A stretch of 64,000 nucleotides of DNA, from NCBI GenBank assembly GCA_016712565.1, contig JADJQU010000003.1, positions 744,001 to 808,000 of the forward strand. Reading direction: 5' to 3'. The notes under the pieces were generated by a model. It was not told the DNA's origin. It saw only the letters and a list, made by a program, of their open reading frames with translations, and searched no databases. Positions 25,786 through 34,734 of the stretch are shown here, piece after piece. The DNA comes from Planctomycetota bacterium. GTDB taxonomy: Bacteria; Planctomycetota; UBA1135; GCA-002686595. Made by a program: the position numbers and the translations under genes. Each line of letters starts with the position of its first letter. The stretch's first letter is position 1.

Positions 25786-26441
25786 GGTGCGTGGGCGAGC
25801 ATGGATCGGGACCAGGCCAGTACCCGGGCTTCCAGCTCCGGCGTCTTGCCCTTGAAAAAGTGATCGACGCCGGGGATCTCCTCGCTGTCCACGTGTGCAG
25901 GCAGATCCGGCACGTGCCGCGCGAGGTCGGCCCCATTGCCGTACTCGTCCGCGCCGGCGGTGATCAGGTGCGTGGGCACCCGCACGCGACGCAGGAACGA
26001 GCAGTCGAACTTCAGGCACGGCATCGTGATGCACAGGACGCGGGCGATGCGCCGGTCGCGGCCGGCGAGGGAGGCGATCGTGCGCGCGCCGAAGGAGAAG
26101 CCCGCGCCCCAAAGGGGCACCCCGGGGAAGCGGGATTCCAGCCAGTCGAGGGCCGCCGAGGCGTCGCCCTCTTCGGCTCCGTTGCCGTCGTGGATCCCCT
26201 CGCTGGCCCCCACGCCGCGGAAATTGAAGCGCAGCACGGCCAGACCCGCATGCTGCAGTCCTCGCGCCGTGCGGAACACCACGTTGTTGTCCAGGGTGCC
26301 TCCGCCCAGGGGATGGGGATGGCAGACCACCGCCGCGGCGCGCGGGGCGACACCGGCTTCCGGCGGAGCACCGGCGGCGGGCTCGGGCTCCCACAGCACG
26401 GCTTGCAGGCGTCCCGCGGGTCCGGGGATGAAGAATCTCAT
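25782..26441 (-). CDS. Alpha/beta hydrolase (COG2945-like)
   Basis: A 219-residue hydrolase. VVCHPHPLGGGTLDNNVV and VLRFNFRGVGASEG are the oxyanion and early strands typical of COG2945 family hydrolases. GAGFSFGARTIAS carries the nucleophile Ser (G-x-S-x-G), ITAGADEYGN the acid Asp region and EIPGVDHFFKGK the catalytic His. The substrate is unknown (small esters or amides). Upstream of and overlapping the thioesterase, a plausible lipid- or ester-handling pair. ATG start 27 bp from the divergent permease gene at 26469. Confidence 0.85.
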   Translation of the reverse strand: MRFFIPGPAGRLQAVLWEPEPAAGAPPEAGVAPRAAAVVCHPHPLGGGTLDNNVVFRTARGLQHAGLAVLRFNFRGVGASEGIHDGNGAEEGDASAALDWLESRFPGVPLWGAGFSFGARTIASLAGRDRRIARVLCITMPCLKFDCSFLRRVRVPTHLITAGADEYGNGADLARHVPDLPAHVDSEEIPGVDHFFKGKTPELEARVLAWSRSMLAHAP

Positions 26442-26468
26442 CGCGAGCCGTACTGTAACCCGCCACCG

Positions 26469-27941
26469 ATGGCTTCCCGAGCGCTGATCCTGCTGCGGGC
26501 CCGCCTCGCGGCGGGCCGCGACGGCGCCCGCCTGCCGATCGCCTCGCTGTTCATGCAGGCCTTCGCGGCCACGGCGCTCTGCGCGCTGACTCCGCCGGAC
26601 TTGCCCCCCTTCGCGGCCGCGCTGTTCGGCCTGTGCGCCGCGGCCTGCCTGGTGGCGATCCCGCTGTTCGGCGAGCTGGGCGATCTCCTGGTGCGCGACG
26701 AAGCGGAAGCCTGGGTCAGCGCGCTGCCCGTGGAGGAGCGCGACCTGCGCCTGGCGCGGCTCGGGCACCTGGGCATCGAGCTGGGACTCTTGACGTTGGG
26801 CGCGATCCTCCCGGCGGCCGTCCTGCTGGATGGACTCTCCCCCGGCCAGCGCCTGGGGCTGGTGCTCGCGGCCCTGGCCCAATCGGCCTGCCTGGCCGCC
26901 TGTCTGTCGGTCGCCATGGGTGCCTTCGCCCGGCGCGCGAGCGCGCTCCTGGTGCTGCTGCAGTCCTCCCTGTTCCTGTTCGCCATCGTCGGCGGCACGC
27001 TGGCCCTGCGCCACATGTCGGAGCTGCGACAATTGGCTTCGCCCGTGGACCGCGGTCTCTACTGGCTGCCGTCCGCCTGGTTCGCCGCGCCCTTCGCGAC
27101 CGCTCAGGGCTCCACCACGGGCTGGGCCTGGTCCCTGGCGGGAGTCCTGGCGAGCGCGGCGGCGCTTGCGGCCCTGCTGTTCGTGCCCGCCCCGCGACTC
27201 CCGCCGCCCAGCGGCGCGCCGCTGCTCCTGGGCCGCCTGCTCGCGCCCCTGCGGAACCTCGCCCTGCGGCTGTGGGTGCGGCCGCGCGAACGGGGCGTGT
27301 TCGAATTGGTGTTCGAGGGCCTGCCGCGCGAGCGCGAGTTCGTGCTGCGCACCTATCCGCTGGTGGGGCTGCCGCTCGCCTTCCTCGTCGTCGGCATGCG
27401 CGGCGAGGACGCGGCGGGCGCGCGGGCGCTCCTGGCACTCTTGCTCTTCACGCCCGGCGTGTACTTGCCGGTGCTCCTGGCCCACGTGCCCGTGAGCGCC
27501 TCCCACCGCGCCCGCTGGATCCTCGATGGAGCTCCCATCGCGCGGGCGGACATCGACAACGGGGCCATCAAGGCCGTCACGCTGCGCTTCCTCGTGCCGC
27601 TCTACGGGGCCCTGTCGGCACTGGCCTGGTTCCTGTGCGGGCCGGTGTTCACCCTGCACGTGGCGCCGGTCACGTTCCTGGTGACCCTGGCGGTGGTGCG
27701 CCAGGTGTGGCGCGCCTTCGGCATCGAGAAACCGCTGTCCACCGCCCCCGACAACGTGGCCGTGGAGCAGTCGTGGTTCAACGCGATGATGGTGATCGCC
27801 CTGCTGCTCACCGTCCTGGCGGTGTTCGCGGAGCGGCTGCTCGCCTCGCCTTGGGTCGCCCTCGCCGCGGTGGCGGTGTTGTTGTTCCTGGAATGGAGCC
27901 AGGACCGCGCCCTCAGCCGCGAAGCTCGAGATACTGCTTGA
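26469..27941 (+). CDS. Polytopic membrane protein, probable ABC-2-like permease
   Basis: A 490-residue protein with about 12 hydrophobic helices. The N-terminal LLRARLAAGRDGARLPIASLFMQ and the amphipathic RDEAEAWVSALPVEERDLRLAR segments resemble ABC-2 exporter permeases, where a cytoplasmic loop contacts the ATPase. No ATP-binding domain is present, so it needs a separate ATPase; the unpaired one at 13519 is a candidate. Hydrophobicity and the GC3-rich codons look core-like. Its 3' end overlaps the opposite-strand RluA gene by 29 bp. Assignment rests on topology. Confidence 0.5.
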   Translation: MASRALILLRARLAAGRDGARLPIASLFMQAFAATALCALTPPDLPPFAAALFGLCAAACLVAIPLFGELGDLLVRDEAEAWVSALPVEERDLRLARLGHLGIELGLLTLGAILPAAVLLDGLSPGQRLGLVLAALAQSACLAACLSVAMGAFARRASALLVLLQSSLFLFAIVGGTLALRHMSELRQLASPVDRGLYWLPSAWFAAPFATAQGSTTGWAWSLAGVLASAAALAALLFVPAPRLPPPSGAPLLLGRLLAPLRNLALRLWVRPRERGVFELVFEGLPREREFVLRTYPLVGLPLAFLVVGMRGEDAAGARALLALLLFTPGVYLPVLLAHVPVSASHRARWILDGAPIARADIDNGAIKAVTLRFLVPLYGALSALAWFLCGPVFTLHVAPVTFLVTLAVVRQVWRAFGIEKPLSTAPDNVAVEQSWFNAMMVIALLLTVLAVFAERLLASPWVALAAVAVLLFLEWSQDRALSREARDTA

Positions 27942-28974
27942 GGTCCAGGGCCAGGGGGCTCTCCACGCGGATGCGGGCGCCGGTGGAGGGCGAAGTGAAG
28001 GCGAGCCTGTGGTTGTGCAGGGCGTGGCGCTCGAGTTCCAGGTGCTCGCGGTCCCGGGCCGAGAGGCAGTCCTCCGCGTAGCGCCGGAACACGCCCTCGT
28101 CGACGCCGTAGAGCTTGTCCCCCACCAGGGGATGGCCGATGGCGTCGAGGTGCACGCGGATCTGGTGCTGGCGGCCGGTGAACGGGCGACAGGCCACCAG
28201 GGTGCAGCGCCCGTGCCGGGACACCACGTTCCAGTCGGTGCGAGCCTCCTGGCCGTCGGCCACCACCGCCATCTTCAGGCCCACGGAGCTCGTGCGCGCC
28301 GGGCCGATGGGCAGGTCGATGGTGCCGCCCTGGCCCTCGACGGCCCCGTGCACGATGGCGAGGTACTCCTTCTCGGTCTTGCGTTCCTCGAACTGGCGCA
28401 TGAACTCGGCGTGGGACTCGGGAGTCTTGCCGATCAGGATCAGCCCGCTGGTTTCCCGGTCGAGCCGATGGCACAACCTGGGCCGCGCGTCGCGGTGCAG
28501 CCGGTCGTAGTGGAAATGGGCGTGCACGCGCTGGATCAACGTGTCCGAGAGGTAGCGCCCGGAGGGATGCACGGCGAGCAGCGGCGGCTTGTCGACCACC
28601 AGCGCGTCGTCGTCCTCGTAGAGCACGCTGATTTCCGTGGTGCTGGGCTGCTCGATGCGCCGCACCGGCTGGTCCTCGGGCACGGCGATGATCACGCGGC
28701 TGCCGTGGCCCAGCTTGCGGCCGGGGCGGCGTTCGACGCGGGCCTCGCCCGAGCCCTTCGGCTGGTCCGGGGTGGCGGCGTCCACGCTGACGGCGCCCTC
28801 GCGGATCAGATTCTGCACCGCGCTGCGGGAGCGCCAGGTCAGGTGCATGGCCAGGAACACGTCGAGTCGCACGTGCACCTCGGCCGCGGTCACGCGCAGG
28901 GCGCTGGCGTCGACCGTGAGCTCCACCGAGTCGACGCTGGCGTTCAGGTCGCGGTCCTTCTTGAACACTCGCAT
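27913..28974 (-). CDS. RluA-family 23S rRNA/tRNA pseudouridine synthase
   Basis: A 353-residue enzyme that isomerises uridine in RNA. An S4 RNA-binding domain at the N-terminus (LDVFLAMHLTWRSRSAVQNLIREGAVSVD) is followed by the synthase domain, with ALVVDKPPLLAVHPSG, the catalytic HRLDRETSGLIL around residue 167 (Asp in R-L-D), TEKEYLAIVHG, and RPFTGRQHQIRVHLDAIGHPLVGDKLYG. ATG 28974 gives MRVFKKD; the open frame extends upstream but is not protein-like there. It lies downstream of rpsU on the same strand, separated by a 114-bp gap with a strong hairpin. Confidence 0.92.
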   Translation of the reverse strand: MRVFKKDRDLNASVDSVELTVDASALRVTAAEVHVRLDVFLAMHLTWRSRSAVQNLIREGAVSVDAATPDQPKGSGEARVERRPGRKLGHGSRVIIAVPEDQPVRRIEQPSTTEISVLYEDDDALVVDKPPLLAVHPSGRYLSDTLIQRVHAHFHYDRLHRDARPRLCHRLDRETSGLILIGKTPESHAEFMRQFEERKTEKEYLAIVHGAVEGQGGTIDLPIGPARTSSVGLKMAVVADGQEARTDWNVVSRHGRCTLVACRPFTGRQHQIRVHLDAIGHPLVGDKLYGVDEGVFRRYAEDCLSARDREHLELERHALHNHRLAFTSPSTGARIRVESPLALDLKQYLELRG

Positions 28975-29018
28975 GGGGCTCTGGGGGCGCGGACGCCTGG
29001 CGGGTCCTGGACAAGCAA

Positions 29019-29043
29019 GAAGCACGCGTGGGACGCGTGCTTC
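29019..29043 (-). terminator. 11-bp perfect hairpin between rpsU and rluA
   Basis: GAAGCACGCGT and its exact reverse complement with a GGG loop. On the minus strand it is followed by TTGCTTG, a weak T-tract. It could attenuate or end rpsU transcripts, or protect their 3' end. Confidence 0.5.
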
Positions 29044-29088
29044 CTGAAGCTCAACTGGATGTCCGGGACCGGCCCGGAGCGGGGCGGC

Positions 29089-29385
29089 TCACATCATCGA
29101 CGGGGCTTCGCGGTCGCGGGAGCCCATGCGGCCCGCGCCCTTGCGAACCACGCGGCGCTTCTTGGTCGGCACCCGGCCGGAGGCCTGCTGGCGGGCGAGG
29201 CGCGTGGCGCGCTGGATCGTGCGCAGGCGCTCGCGGCGCTCGCGGCGGCGCTTGTCGGAGCGCTTCTCGTGCCAGGTGTTGGCCTTGGCCAGCCGGAAGA
29301 CGCCGCTGTAGTTGCACTGGCGCTTGAAGCGCCGCATCGCGGCTTCGAGAGACTCGTTGGGACGGATCTGGACTTTGATGACCAA
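29089..29385 (-). CDS. rpsU: 30S ribosomal protein S21, with TTG start and basic tail
   Basis: A 98-residue protein. The start VIKVQIRPNESLEAAMRRFKRQC is a textbook S21 N-terminus, with the following W-H-E-K-R-S-D-K and R-R-x-R-R basic helices. S21 helps the 30S subunit bind mRNA near the anti-SD. The initiation codon is TTG (no ATG or GTG fits), with AAAGG some 8 bases upstream. Typical S21 has 58-71 residues; here an extra basic C-terminal tail (RVPTKKRRVVRKGAGRMGSR) is added. Upstream lies the divergent RecD2 gene. Confidence 0.95.
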   Translation of the reverse strand: MVIKVQIRPNESLEAAMRRFKRQCNYSGVFRLAKANTWHEKRSDKRRRERRERLRTIQRATRLARQQASGRVPTKKRRVVRKGAGRMGSRDREAPSMM

Positions 29386-29645
29386 GCGCGAAGACCTTTG
29401 ACGACGACGGGCGGTGGTAGGCGGTGGACCGGGGAAGCAGACGGGCGCCGGGCACGCTGGGTGCCGGGGACAGCCCGCACGAGAGGGGCGGAGAGGTTAC
29501 TCCTTCGCCGATCCCGGGGCAAGGTGCTGCCCGGGTCGCGCCGGCACGCCCGGACGCCCTCCTCGGGCCCGGGCCGGGGCCCGCCGGTGGGCCGCCCGGC
29601 CGCCCCAGGCTGGAAAAGTGCCGCTTGGCCGGGGAAGCTCAGGCC

Positions 29646-32021
29646 GTGAAGCCCCAGGATCGAGGCCCCGGCGAGGCGGAGCACGCCCCCCGGCGGGTGG
29701 GTCCTGACCTTCTCCAGGGCGGATCGGGCCGCGGCGGGAGCGCGGGTGGCGGCCCCCCCCGGGACGGCGAGGAGACCCTCCAGGGCAGCATCGAGGTGGT
29801 CACCTTCCACCGACCCGAGTCCTTGTACACGGTGCTGCGGGTGGCCCCGGATCCGGGCTTTCGGGACCCGGGGTCCACGGCCATGTTTCGCGAGAGCAGG
29901 CTCGTGGCGGTCGGGAACATGCCCGAGCCCGGGGAGGGCCTGCGGGTGCGGCTCCATGGGCGCTGGACGACCCACCCCTCCCACGGTCGTCAGTTCGAAT
30001 TCAGCGACTTCGAGGTGCTGGCGCCGGCGGACGCGGCCGGACTGGAGCGCTACCTGGCCTCCAAGGCCTTCGAGGGCATTGGGGAAGTGCTCGCCCACAG
30101 GATCGTGGAAACCCTGGGCCCCAGGGCGCTGGAGGTGATCCGCGAACACCCCGAACGTCTCGCCGAGGTCCAGGGCCTGAAGGCCAAGGCGCGCACGGCC
30201 CTGGTGGAGACCGTCCGACGGGAGTTTGCCGCCCACCAGCTGCACGCCTTCCTGCGCGGGTCCGGGCTCGGCCCCCGGCAGTCGGCGGCCGTGGCCCGCT
30301 CCCTGGGTCCTGAGAGCGAGGCCCTGCTGCGGGAGGACCCCTACCGGCTGGCGGGGAAGGTGGAGGGCATCGGATTCGCGATCGCGGACCGCCTGGCCCT
30401 ACGGCTGGGATTCACGCCGGCCGGGCCCGAACGGGTCCGGGCGGGGCTGCTGCACACCCTGCGCGAGGCCTCGGGCGACGGACACACCCTGCTCGGGCAG
30501 GCCGAGCTGCGAGCCGGCGTGCGGGAGCTCCTCGAGGTGCCCCTGACGGACGCCGAGCTCGGCGCGGCCCTGGAAGAACTCGTGGCCCGGCGCGAGGTGA
30601 CCCTGGAATCGACGCTCGGGGACGAGCCCCTGGTCTACCTCCCCTGGCTCTCGGCCTGCGAGGCCGGGGTGGCCGCCAGTGTCGAGGCCATGCTGGCCCG
30701 CAGGCAGGCCGCGCGCCCGCTGGCCGTCGAATCCGAACTTCGCTCCATGGAGGACCTCCAGGGGGTTCATCTACATGCCAAACAGCGTGCAGCGGTCCTC
30801 GGGCTCCTGGCCGAGCCCTTGGCCCTGCTCACCGGGGGGCCCGGGGTCGGCAAGACCACCATCATTCAGTGGGTGGTGCGGCTGGCCCAGGGGGCGGGGG
30901 CCCGCGTGCTGCTGGCCTCGCCGACGGGAAGGGCGGCCAAGCGCCTGAGCGAGGCCAGCGGCTGCGATGCTTCGACGGTCCACCGGCTGTTGGGCTGGGA
31001 CCCGGCCGCGGGCTCGTTCCTGCACAACGCCGCCAATCCCCTGGAGTGCGATCTCCTGGTGGTGGACGAGGTCTCGATGCTGGACGTGGTGCTCGCCCAC
31101 CAGCTGTTGCGGGCCGTGGTGGCGCCGACCCGCGTGGTCCTGGTGGGCGATCCGGACCAGCTCCCGCCCGTGGGGCCGGGCAACGTGCTCATGGACCTGC
31201 TCGGCTCCGGGCGCGTGCCCGTGCACCGACTGACCGAGGTCTACCGCCAGCAGGGCGGCAGCCTGATCGTCGAAAACGCCCACCGGATCCTGCGGGGCGA
31301 GGAACCCCGCCTGCCCCCGCGGGGCGATCTCTCCAGCGACTTCTACTTTTTCCCGGCGGACGATCCGGCCACGGCCGCCGAGCGGGTGGTCGAGGTGGTG
31401 ACCCAGCGCATCCCCCAGAGCTTCGGCCTCCACTGGGTCGAGGACGTGCAGGTCCTGGCGCCCATGTACCGCGGGGACTGCGGCGTGGACGCCCTCAACC
31501 AGCGGCTGCGGCAGGCCCTGGGGGATCCGGGGCTGGAGGTGACCTCCGGGGGCCGGACCTGGCGCGTGGGCGACCGCGTGGTCCAGACCCGCAACGACTA
31601 CGAGAAGGAGGTCTTCAATGGGGACATGGGTCGCATCGTCAGCCTGGACGGCGCGGGGAGCGTGCTCGTGCGATTTCCCGATCGGGACGTGGCCTACTCC
31701 GCCGACGCCCTCGGGGACCTGCAGCCGGCCTTCGCCATCACGGTCCACCGCTCCCAGGGCAGCGAGTACCCGGCCGTGGTCCTGCCCCTGGTGACCGCCC
31801 ACGCCATGATGCTTCAGCGCAACCTCCTTTACACGGCCGTCACCCGCGCCAGGAGGCTCTTGGTCCTGGTGGGTTCCCGGCGGGCGCTCCAAATGGCGAT
31901 CCAGAACGCCGAACCCTCCCACCGCCGCTCGGCCCTGGCCCTGCGACTGCGCCCCACGGGGGTCCCGGGGCCGGGGGGCGGGCCATTGCGGGAACAGGGG
32001 CCGCCGCAGGGGCCAGGGTAG
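29646..32021 (+). CDS. recD2: RecD2 (YrrC)-type DNA helicase
   Basis: A superfamily 1B 5'-3' helicase of about 790 residues that works without RecBC. In order: OB-like N-domain (GSIEVVTFHRPESLYTVLRV), helix-hairpin-helix region (FEGIGEVLAHRIVETLG, VEGIGFAIADRLA), Walker A GGPGVGKTT at about residue 395, SPTGRAAKRLSE (motif Ia), VVDEVSMLD (Walker B), GDPDQLPPVGPGNVL (motif III), QTRNDYEKEVFNGDMG and TVHRSQGSEYP (motifs V-VI), YTAVTRAR near the end. The start is uncertain: GTG 29646 with a purine-rich GGGGAAG upstream, or GTG 29697; both precede the conserved domain. Confidence 0.93.
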   Translation: MKPQDRGPGEAEHAPRRVGPDLLQGGSGRGGSAGGGPPRDGEETLQGSIEVVTFHRPESLYTVLRVAPDPGFRDPGSTAMFRESRLVAVGNMPEPGEGLRVRLHGRWTTHPSHGRQFEFSDFEVLAPADAAGLERYLASKAFEGIGEVLAHRIVETLGPRALEVIREHPERLAEVQGLKAKARTALVETVRREFAAHQLHAFLRGSGLGPRQSAAVARSLGPESEALLREDPYRLAGKVEGIGFAIADRLALRLGFTPAGPERVRAGLLHTLREASGDGHTLLGQAELRAGVRELLEVPLTDAELGAALEELVARREVTLESTLGDEPLVYLPWLSACEAGVAASVEAMLARRQAARPLAVESELRSMEDLQGVHLHAKQRAAVLGLLAEPLALLTGGPGVGKTTIIQWVVRLAQGAGARVLLASPTGRAAKRLSEASGCDASTVHRLLGWDPAAGSFLHNAANPLECDLLVVDEVSMLDVVLAHQLLRAVVAPTRVVLVGDPDQLPPVGPGNVLMDLLGSGRVPVHRLTEVYRQQGGSLIVENAHRILRGEEPRLPPRGDLSSDFYFFPADDPATAAERVVEVVTQRIPQSFGLHWVEDVQVLAPMYRGDCGVDALNQRLRQALGDPGLEVTSGGRTWRVGDRVVQTRNDYEKEVFNGDMGRIVSLDGAGSVLVRFPDRDVAYSADALGDLQPAFAITVHRSQGSEYPAVVLPLVTAHAMMLQRNLLYTAVTRARRLLVLVGSRRALQMAIQNAEPSHRRSALALRLRPTGVPGPGGGPLREQGPPQGPG

Positions 32022-32178
32022 GGTCCGGACGGGGTCGAGGGCCCGTGACCTCCCCGAAGGCCCCCCGAATGCCCCGGAAGGCCCCGGAAGGCCCGTGAAT
32101 AGCCCCTGAAAACCGACGTAGCCCGGGGATTCGCTATCCTTGCGAGCTTCCAAGCCAACCCGGTCCAAGCCCAAAACC

Positions 32179-33234
32179 ATGAACGCAACGCGCCTCCTGC
32201 TCCCGGCCCTTCTGGCCTCCCCTCTCCTCCTCGCCCTGGAGCCGCGCGCCGATGGGCTGACCTTCCACCCGGCGAAGGACTCCTCGCTCACCAAGAGCAC
32301 CGACATCGACATGTCGTTCGAGCTCGGCGACATCTCGGTGGTGCTCAACGGCAACGACATGAGCGGCCAGATCCCCACCGACGTCAGCGGCGCGCTGAAG
32401 ATGTCGATGACCTGGACCGACACCTACGTCGAGCTGGACTCCAAGGACAACAACAAGCCCCTGGAGTTGATCCGCTCCTACGACGCCATGTCCGGTTCCA
32501 TGGACATGAGCGGCGGCGGCGAGAGCAACAACAACGAGATCCCGGACTTCGACGCCCTGAGCGGCAAGTCGATCAAGTTCAAGTGGAACGAGGAGAAGAA
32601 GGAATACGACATCACCTACCACGAGTGCGAGGGTGAGGAGAAGCTCCTCAAGACCCAGCAAGTGGACATGGACTACCGCATGATGCTTCCGACCAAGGAA
32701 GTGGCGGTGGGTGACAAGTGGGAAGTCCAAACCGACTTCATCCGGCAGATGCTGGAGGCCATGAAGAACGGCGACATGGGCGGCGAGGAACCCGCCATGA
32801 CGGCGATTCTGCAGGACGAACTGTTTCCCCAGATGGAGAAGCTGCTGGAGAAGTTCAAGACCACCTGCGAGTACAAGGGCCAGCGCGACGCGGACGGCGT
32901 CAACGCCGGCGTGATCGCCGTGGTCATCGAGGGCAAGGGCGATCTCGACTTCAAGTCGATGCTGGAGTCCTTGATCGAGGAGCAAATCAGCAAGTCCGGC
33001 CAGGAGGTCTCCTTCGAAATCGGCAAGGCCGTCATGGGCCTGTCGATGGCCGGCAAGGGCGAGATCCTGTGGGACATGAAGTCCGGCCACATCTTCTCCG
33101 CCGAGCAGGGCGCCGACTTCACCGTGAACATCGGCTTCGACGCCTCGGTGGACGCGGGCGGCCAGACCCAGGAGGTCGAGGCCGAGATCGAACTGACCGG
33201 CAAGTTCTCCACCACCACCTCGACCAAGAAGTGA
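32179..33234 (+). CDS. Exported protein of unknown function
   Basis: A 351-residue protein with a clear signal peptide (RLLLPALLASPLLLALEPRADG, cleaved probably before EPRADG). The mature part is acidic, rich in Met and Asp, with repeated dipeptide patterns such as MSGQ, SGSMDMSGGG and DMSFELGD, and a C-terminal beta-like segment (AEQGADFTVNIGFDASVDAGG). No domain recognised; it looks like the lineage-specific secreted proteins common in Planctomycetota. ATG start; a strong rho-independent terminator follows 43 bp after the stop. Confidence 0.65.
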   Translation: MNATRLLLPALLASPLLLALEPRADGLTFHPAKDSSLTKSTDIDMSFELGDISVVLNGNDMSGQIPTDVSGALKMSMTWTDTYVELDSKDNNKPLELIRSYDAMSGSMDMSGGGESNNNEIPDFDALSGKSIKFKWNEEKKEYDITYHECEGEEKLLKTQQVDMDYRMMLPTKEVAVGDKWEVQTDFIRQMLEAMKNGDMGGEEPAMTAILQDELFPQMEKLLEKFKTTCEYKGQRDADGVNAGVIAVVIEGKGDLDFKSMLESLIEEQISKSGQEVSFEIGKAVMGLSMAGKGEILWDMKSGHIFSAEQGADFTVNIGFDASVDAGGQTQEVEAEIELTGKFSTTTSTKK

Positions 33235-33276
33235 GCCGGTGCCGCGGCCCCGGCCGCGACCCCCGTTGAACCAAGG

Positions 33277-33314
33277 GCGGCTCCGGCAAAGGCCGGGGCC
33301 GCTCGCATTTTTTG
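33277..33314 (+). terminator. Rho-independent terminator after the 32179 gene
   Basis: An 11-bp stem (GCGGCTCCGGC with GCCGGGGCCGC, one G-T-type mismatch), a short loop, then TCGCATTTTTTG giving six T. It lies right after the exported-protein stop and before the convergent rarA 3' end. Confidence 0.85.
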
Positions 33315-33456
33315 TCTCCGTGGGTGCGCGATGGACGGTCCGAAGGATCTCCTCGATCCGGCGGCGCCTCGAAGTCGGCGTGCGGACGGGAGCGCGGGCC
33401 GTGGTGCGGCCCCGACCGGCTCGTGACCGGGGCCCGAGTCCTCTTCGTCCCGCGGG

Positions 33457-34734
33457 CTAGGCCGTGCCCTTGGGCGGCGGGAAGTAGCGCTTGCCCGCCA
33501 GGGAGGGCGGCAGGCAGGTCATTTCCTTGGCCGCCGCGGGGTCGTCGTGGACGTAGCGATAGCCCGCTCCGTAGCCGGACTCCTTCATCAGGCGCGTGGC
33601 GGCATTGCGCAGGTGCAGAGGCACGGGCTCCGCCGTGGTGAGCTCCACATCCTCGAGGGCGGCGCCGAAGGCCCGGTAGACCGCGTTCGACTTCTTGGCG
33701 CGCGCCAGGTACGCCGCGGCCATGGCCAGGGCCAGGTCGCCCTCCGGCGAGCCCAGGCGATGGAAGGCGTCGGCCGCGTCGAGGGAAACGCGCAGGGCGA
33801 AGGGATCGGCGAGGCCCACGTCCTCCACCGCCATGCGCACCAGCCTCCGCGCCACGTAGTTTCCATCGTCGCCCGCCCTGAGCATGCGGGCCAGCCAATA
33901 CAGCGCGGCGTCGGCGTCCGAATTGCGCACCGACTTGTGCAGGGCGGAGACCAGGTTGTAGTGCTCCTCGCCGCTCTTGTCGTGGGCGAGCACCTTGGTC
34001 TGCAACGCCGTGGCGAGTGTTTCCTCGGTGATCGCGCCGCCGTCCCGCACCAGCCCGGCCGCGGTCTCCAGCAGGTTGAGGGCCCTGCGCGCGTCGCCGT
34101 CGGCGGCATGGGCGATGCGCAGGAGACAGGCGTCGTCCACGACCACGCGGCCGGCGAGCCCGCGCTCCGTGTCGGTCACGGCCCGGCGCAGGAGACGCGC
34201 CAGGGATTCCGGGGCATGGGGCTCCAGGATCAAGACGCGCGCGCGGGACAAGAGCGCGCTGTTGAGCTCGAAGGACGGATTCTCGGTGGTCGCCGCGACC
34301 AACACGATCTCGCCCTTCTCCAGGAACGGCAGGAAGGCGTCCTGCTGGGACTTGTTGAAACGGTGGATCTCGTCGACGAAGAGCAGCGTCCGCCCCCCTC
34401 CTCGGGCGAAGTTGCGTTCGGCCTCGGCCATCACCTCGCGCACTTCCTTGATGCCCGAAAGCACGGCCGAAAAGGGCACGAAGCGCATCCGGCTCTGGGC
34501 GGCCAAAAGGCGCGCCAAGGTGGTCTTGCCGCTGCCGGGGGGCCCCCACAGGATCAGGCTCTGGGAAAGCAGGCCCCCGGCGGCGCGCTCCAGGAAACGG
34601 CCGGGGCCGAGCAGCTTCTCCTGGCCCACGTACTCTTCCAGGCGACGGGGCCGCATGCGGTCCGCCAGGGGACCGAGGGCGGCGGATGCGTCCGTCGCGA
34701 CCTCGCGGGGATCGTCTCCGAACAGCTCGCTCAT
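33457..34734 (-). CDS. rarA: Replication-associated recombination protein A (MgsA-type AAA+ ATPase)
   Basis: A 425-residue clamp-loader-like ATPase that acts at stalled forks. MRPRRLEEYVGQEKLLG, Walker A WGPPGSGKTTLARLLA, the box VII-like SAVLSGIKEVREVM, Walker B LLFVDEIHRFNKSQQDAFLP, sensor 1 LVAATTENPSFELNSALLSR, and sensor 2 DGDARRALNLLE are all seen. The C-terminal tetramerisation part is typical, including DPFALRVS and GYGAGYRYVHDDP. ATG overlaps the stop of the TrmH-family gene (ATGA), so they are probably coupled. Confidence 0.93.
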   Translation of the reverse strand: MSELFGDDPREVATDASAALGPLADRMRPRRLEEYVGQEKLLGPGRFLERAAGGLLSQSLILWGPPGSGKTTLARLLAAQSRMRFVPFSAVLSGIKEVREVMAEAERNFARGGGRTLLFVDEIHRFNKSQQDAFLPFLEKGEIVLVAATTENPSFELNSALLSRARVLILEPHAPESLARLLRRAVTDTERGLAGRVVVDDACLLRIAHAADGDARRALNLLETAAGLVRDGGAITEETLATALQTKVLAHDKSGEEHYNLVSALHKSVRNSDADAALYWLARMLRAGDDGNYVARRLVRMAVEDVGLADPFALRVSLDAADAFHRLGSPEGDLALAMAAAYLARAKKSNAVYRAFGAALEDVELTTAEPVPLHLRNAATRLMKESGYGAGYRYVHDDPAAAKEMTCLPPSLAGKRYFPPPKGTA

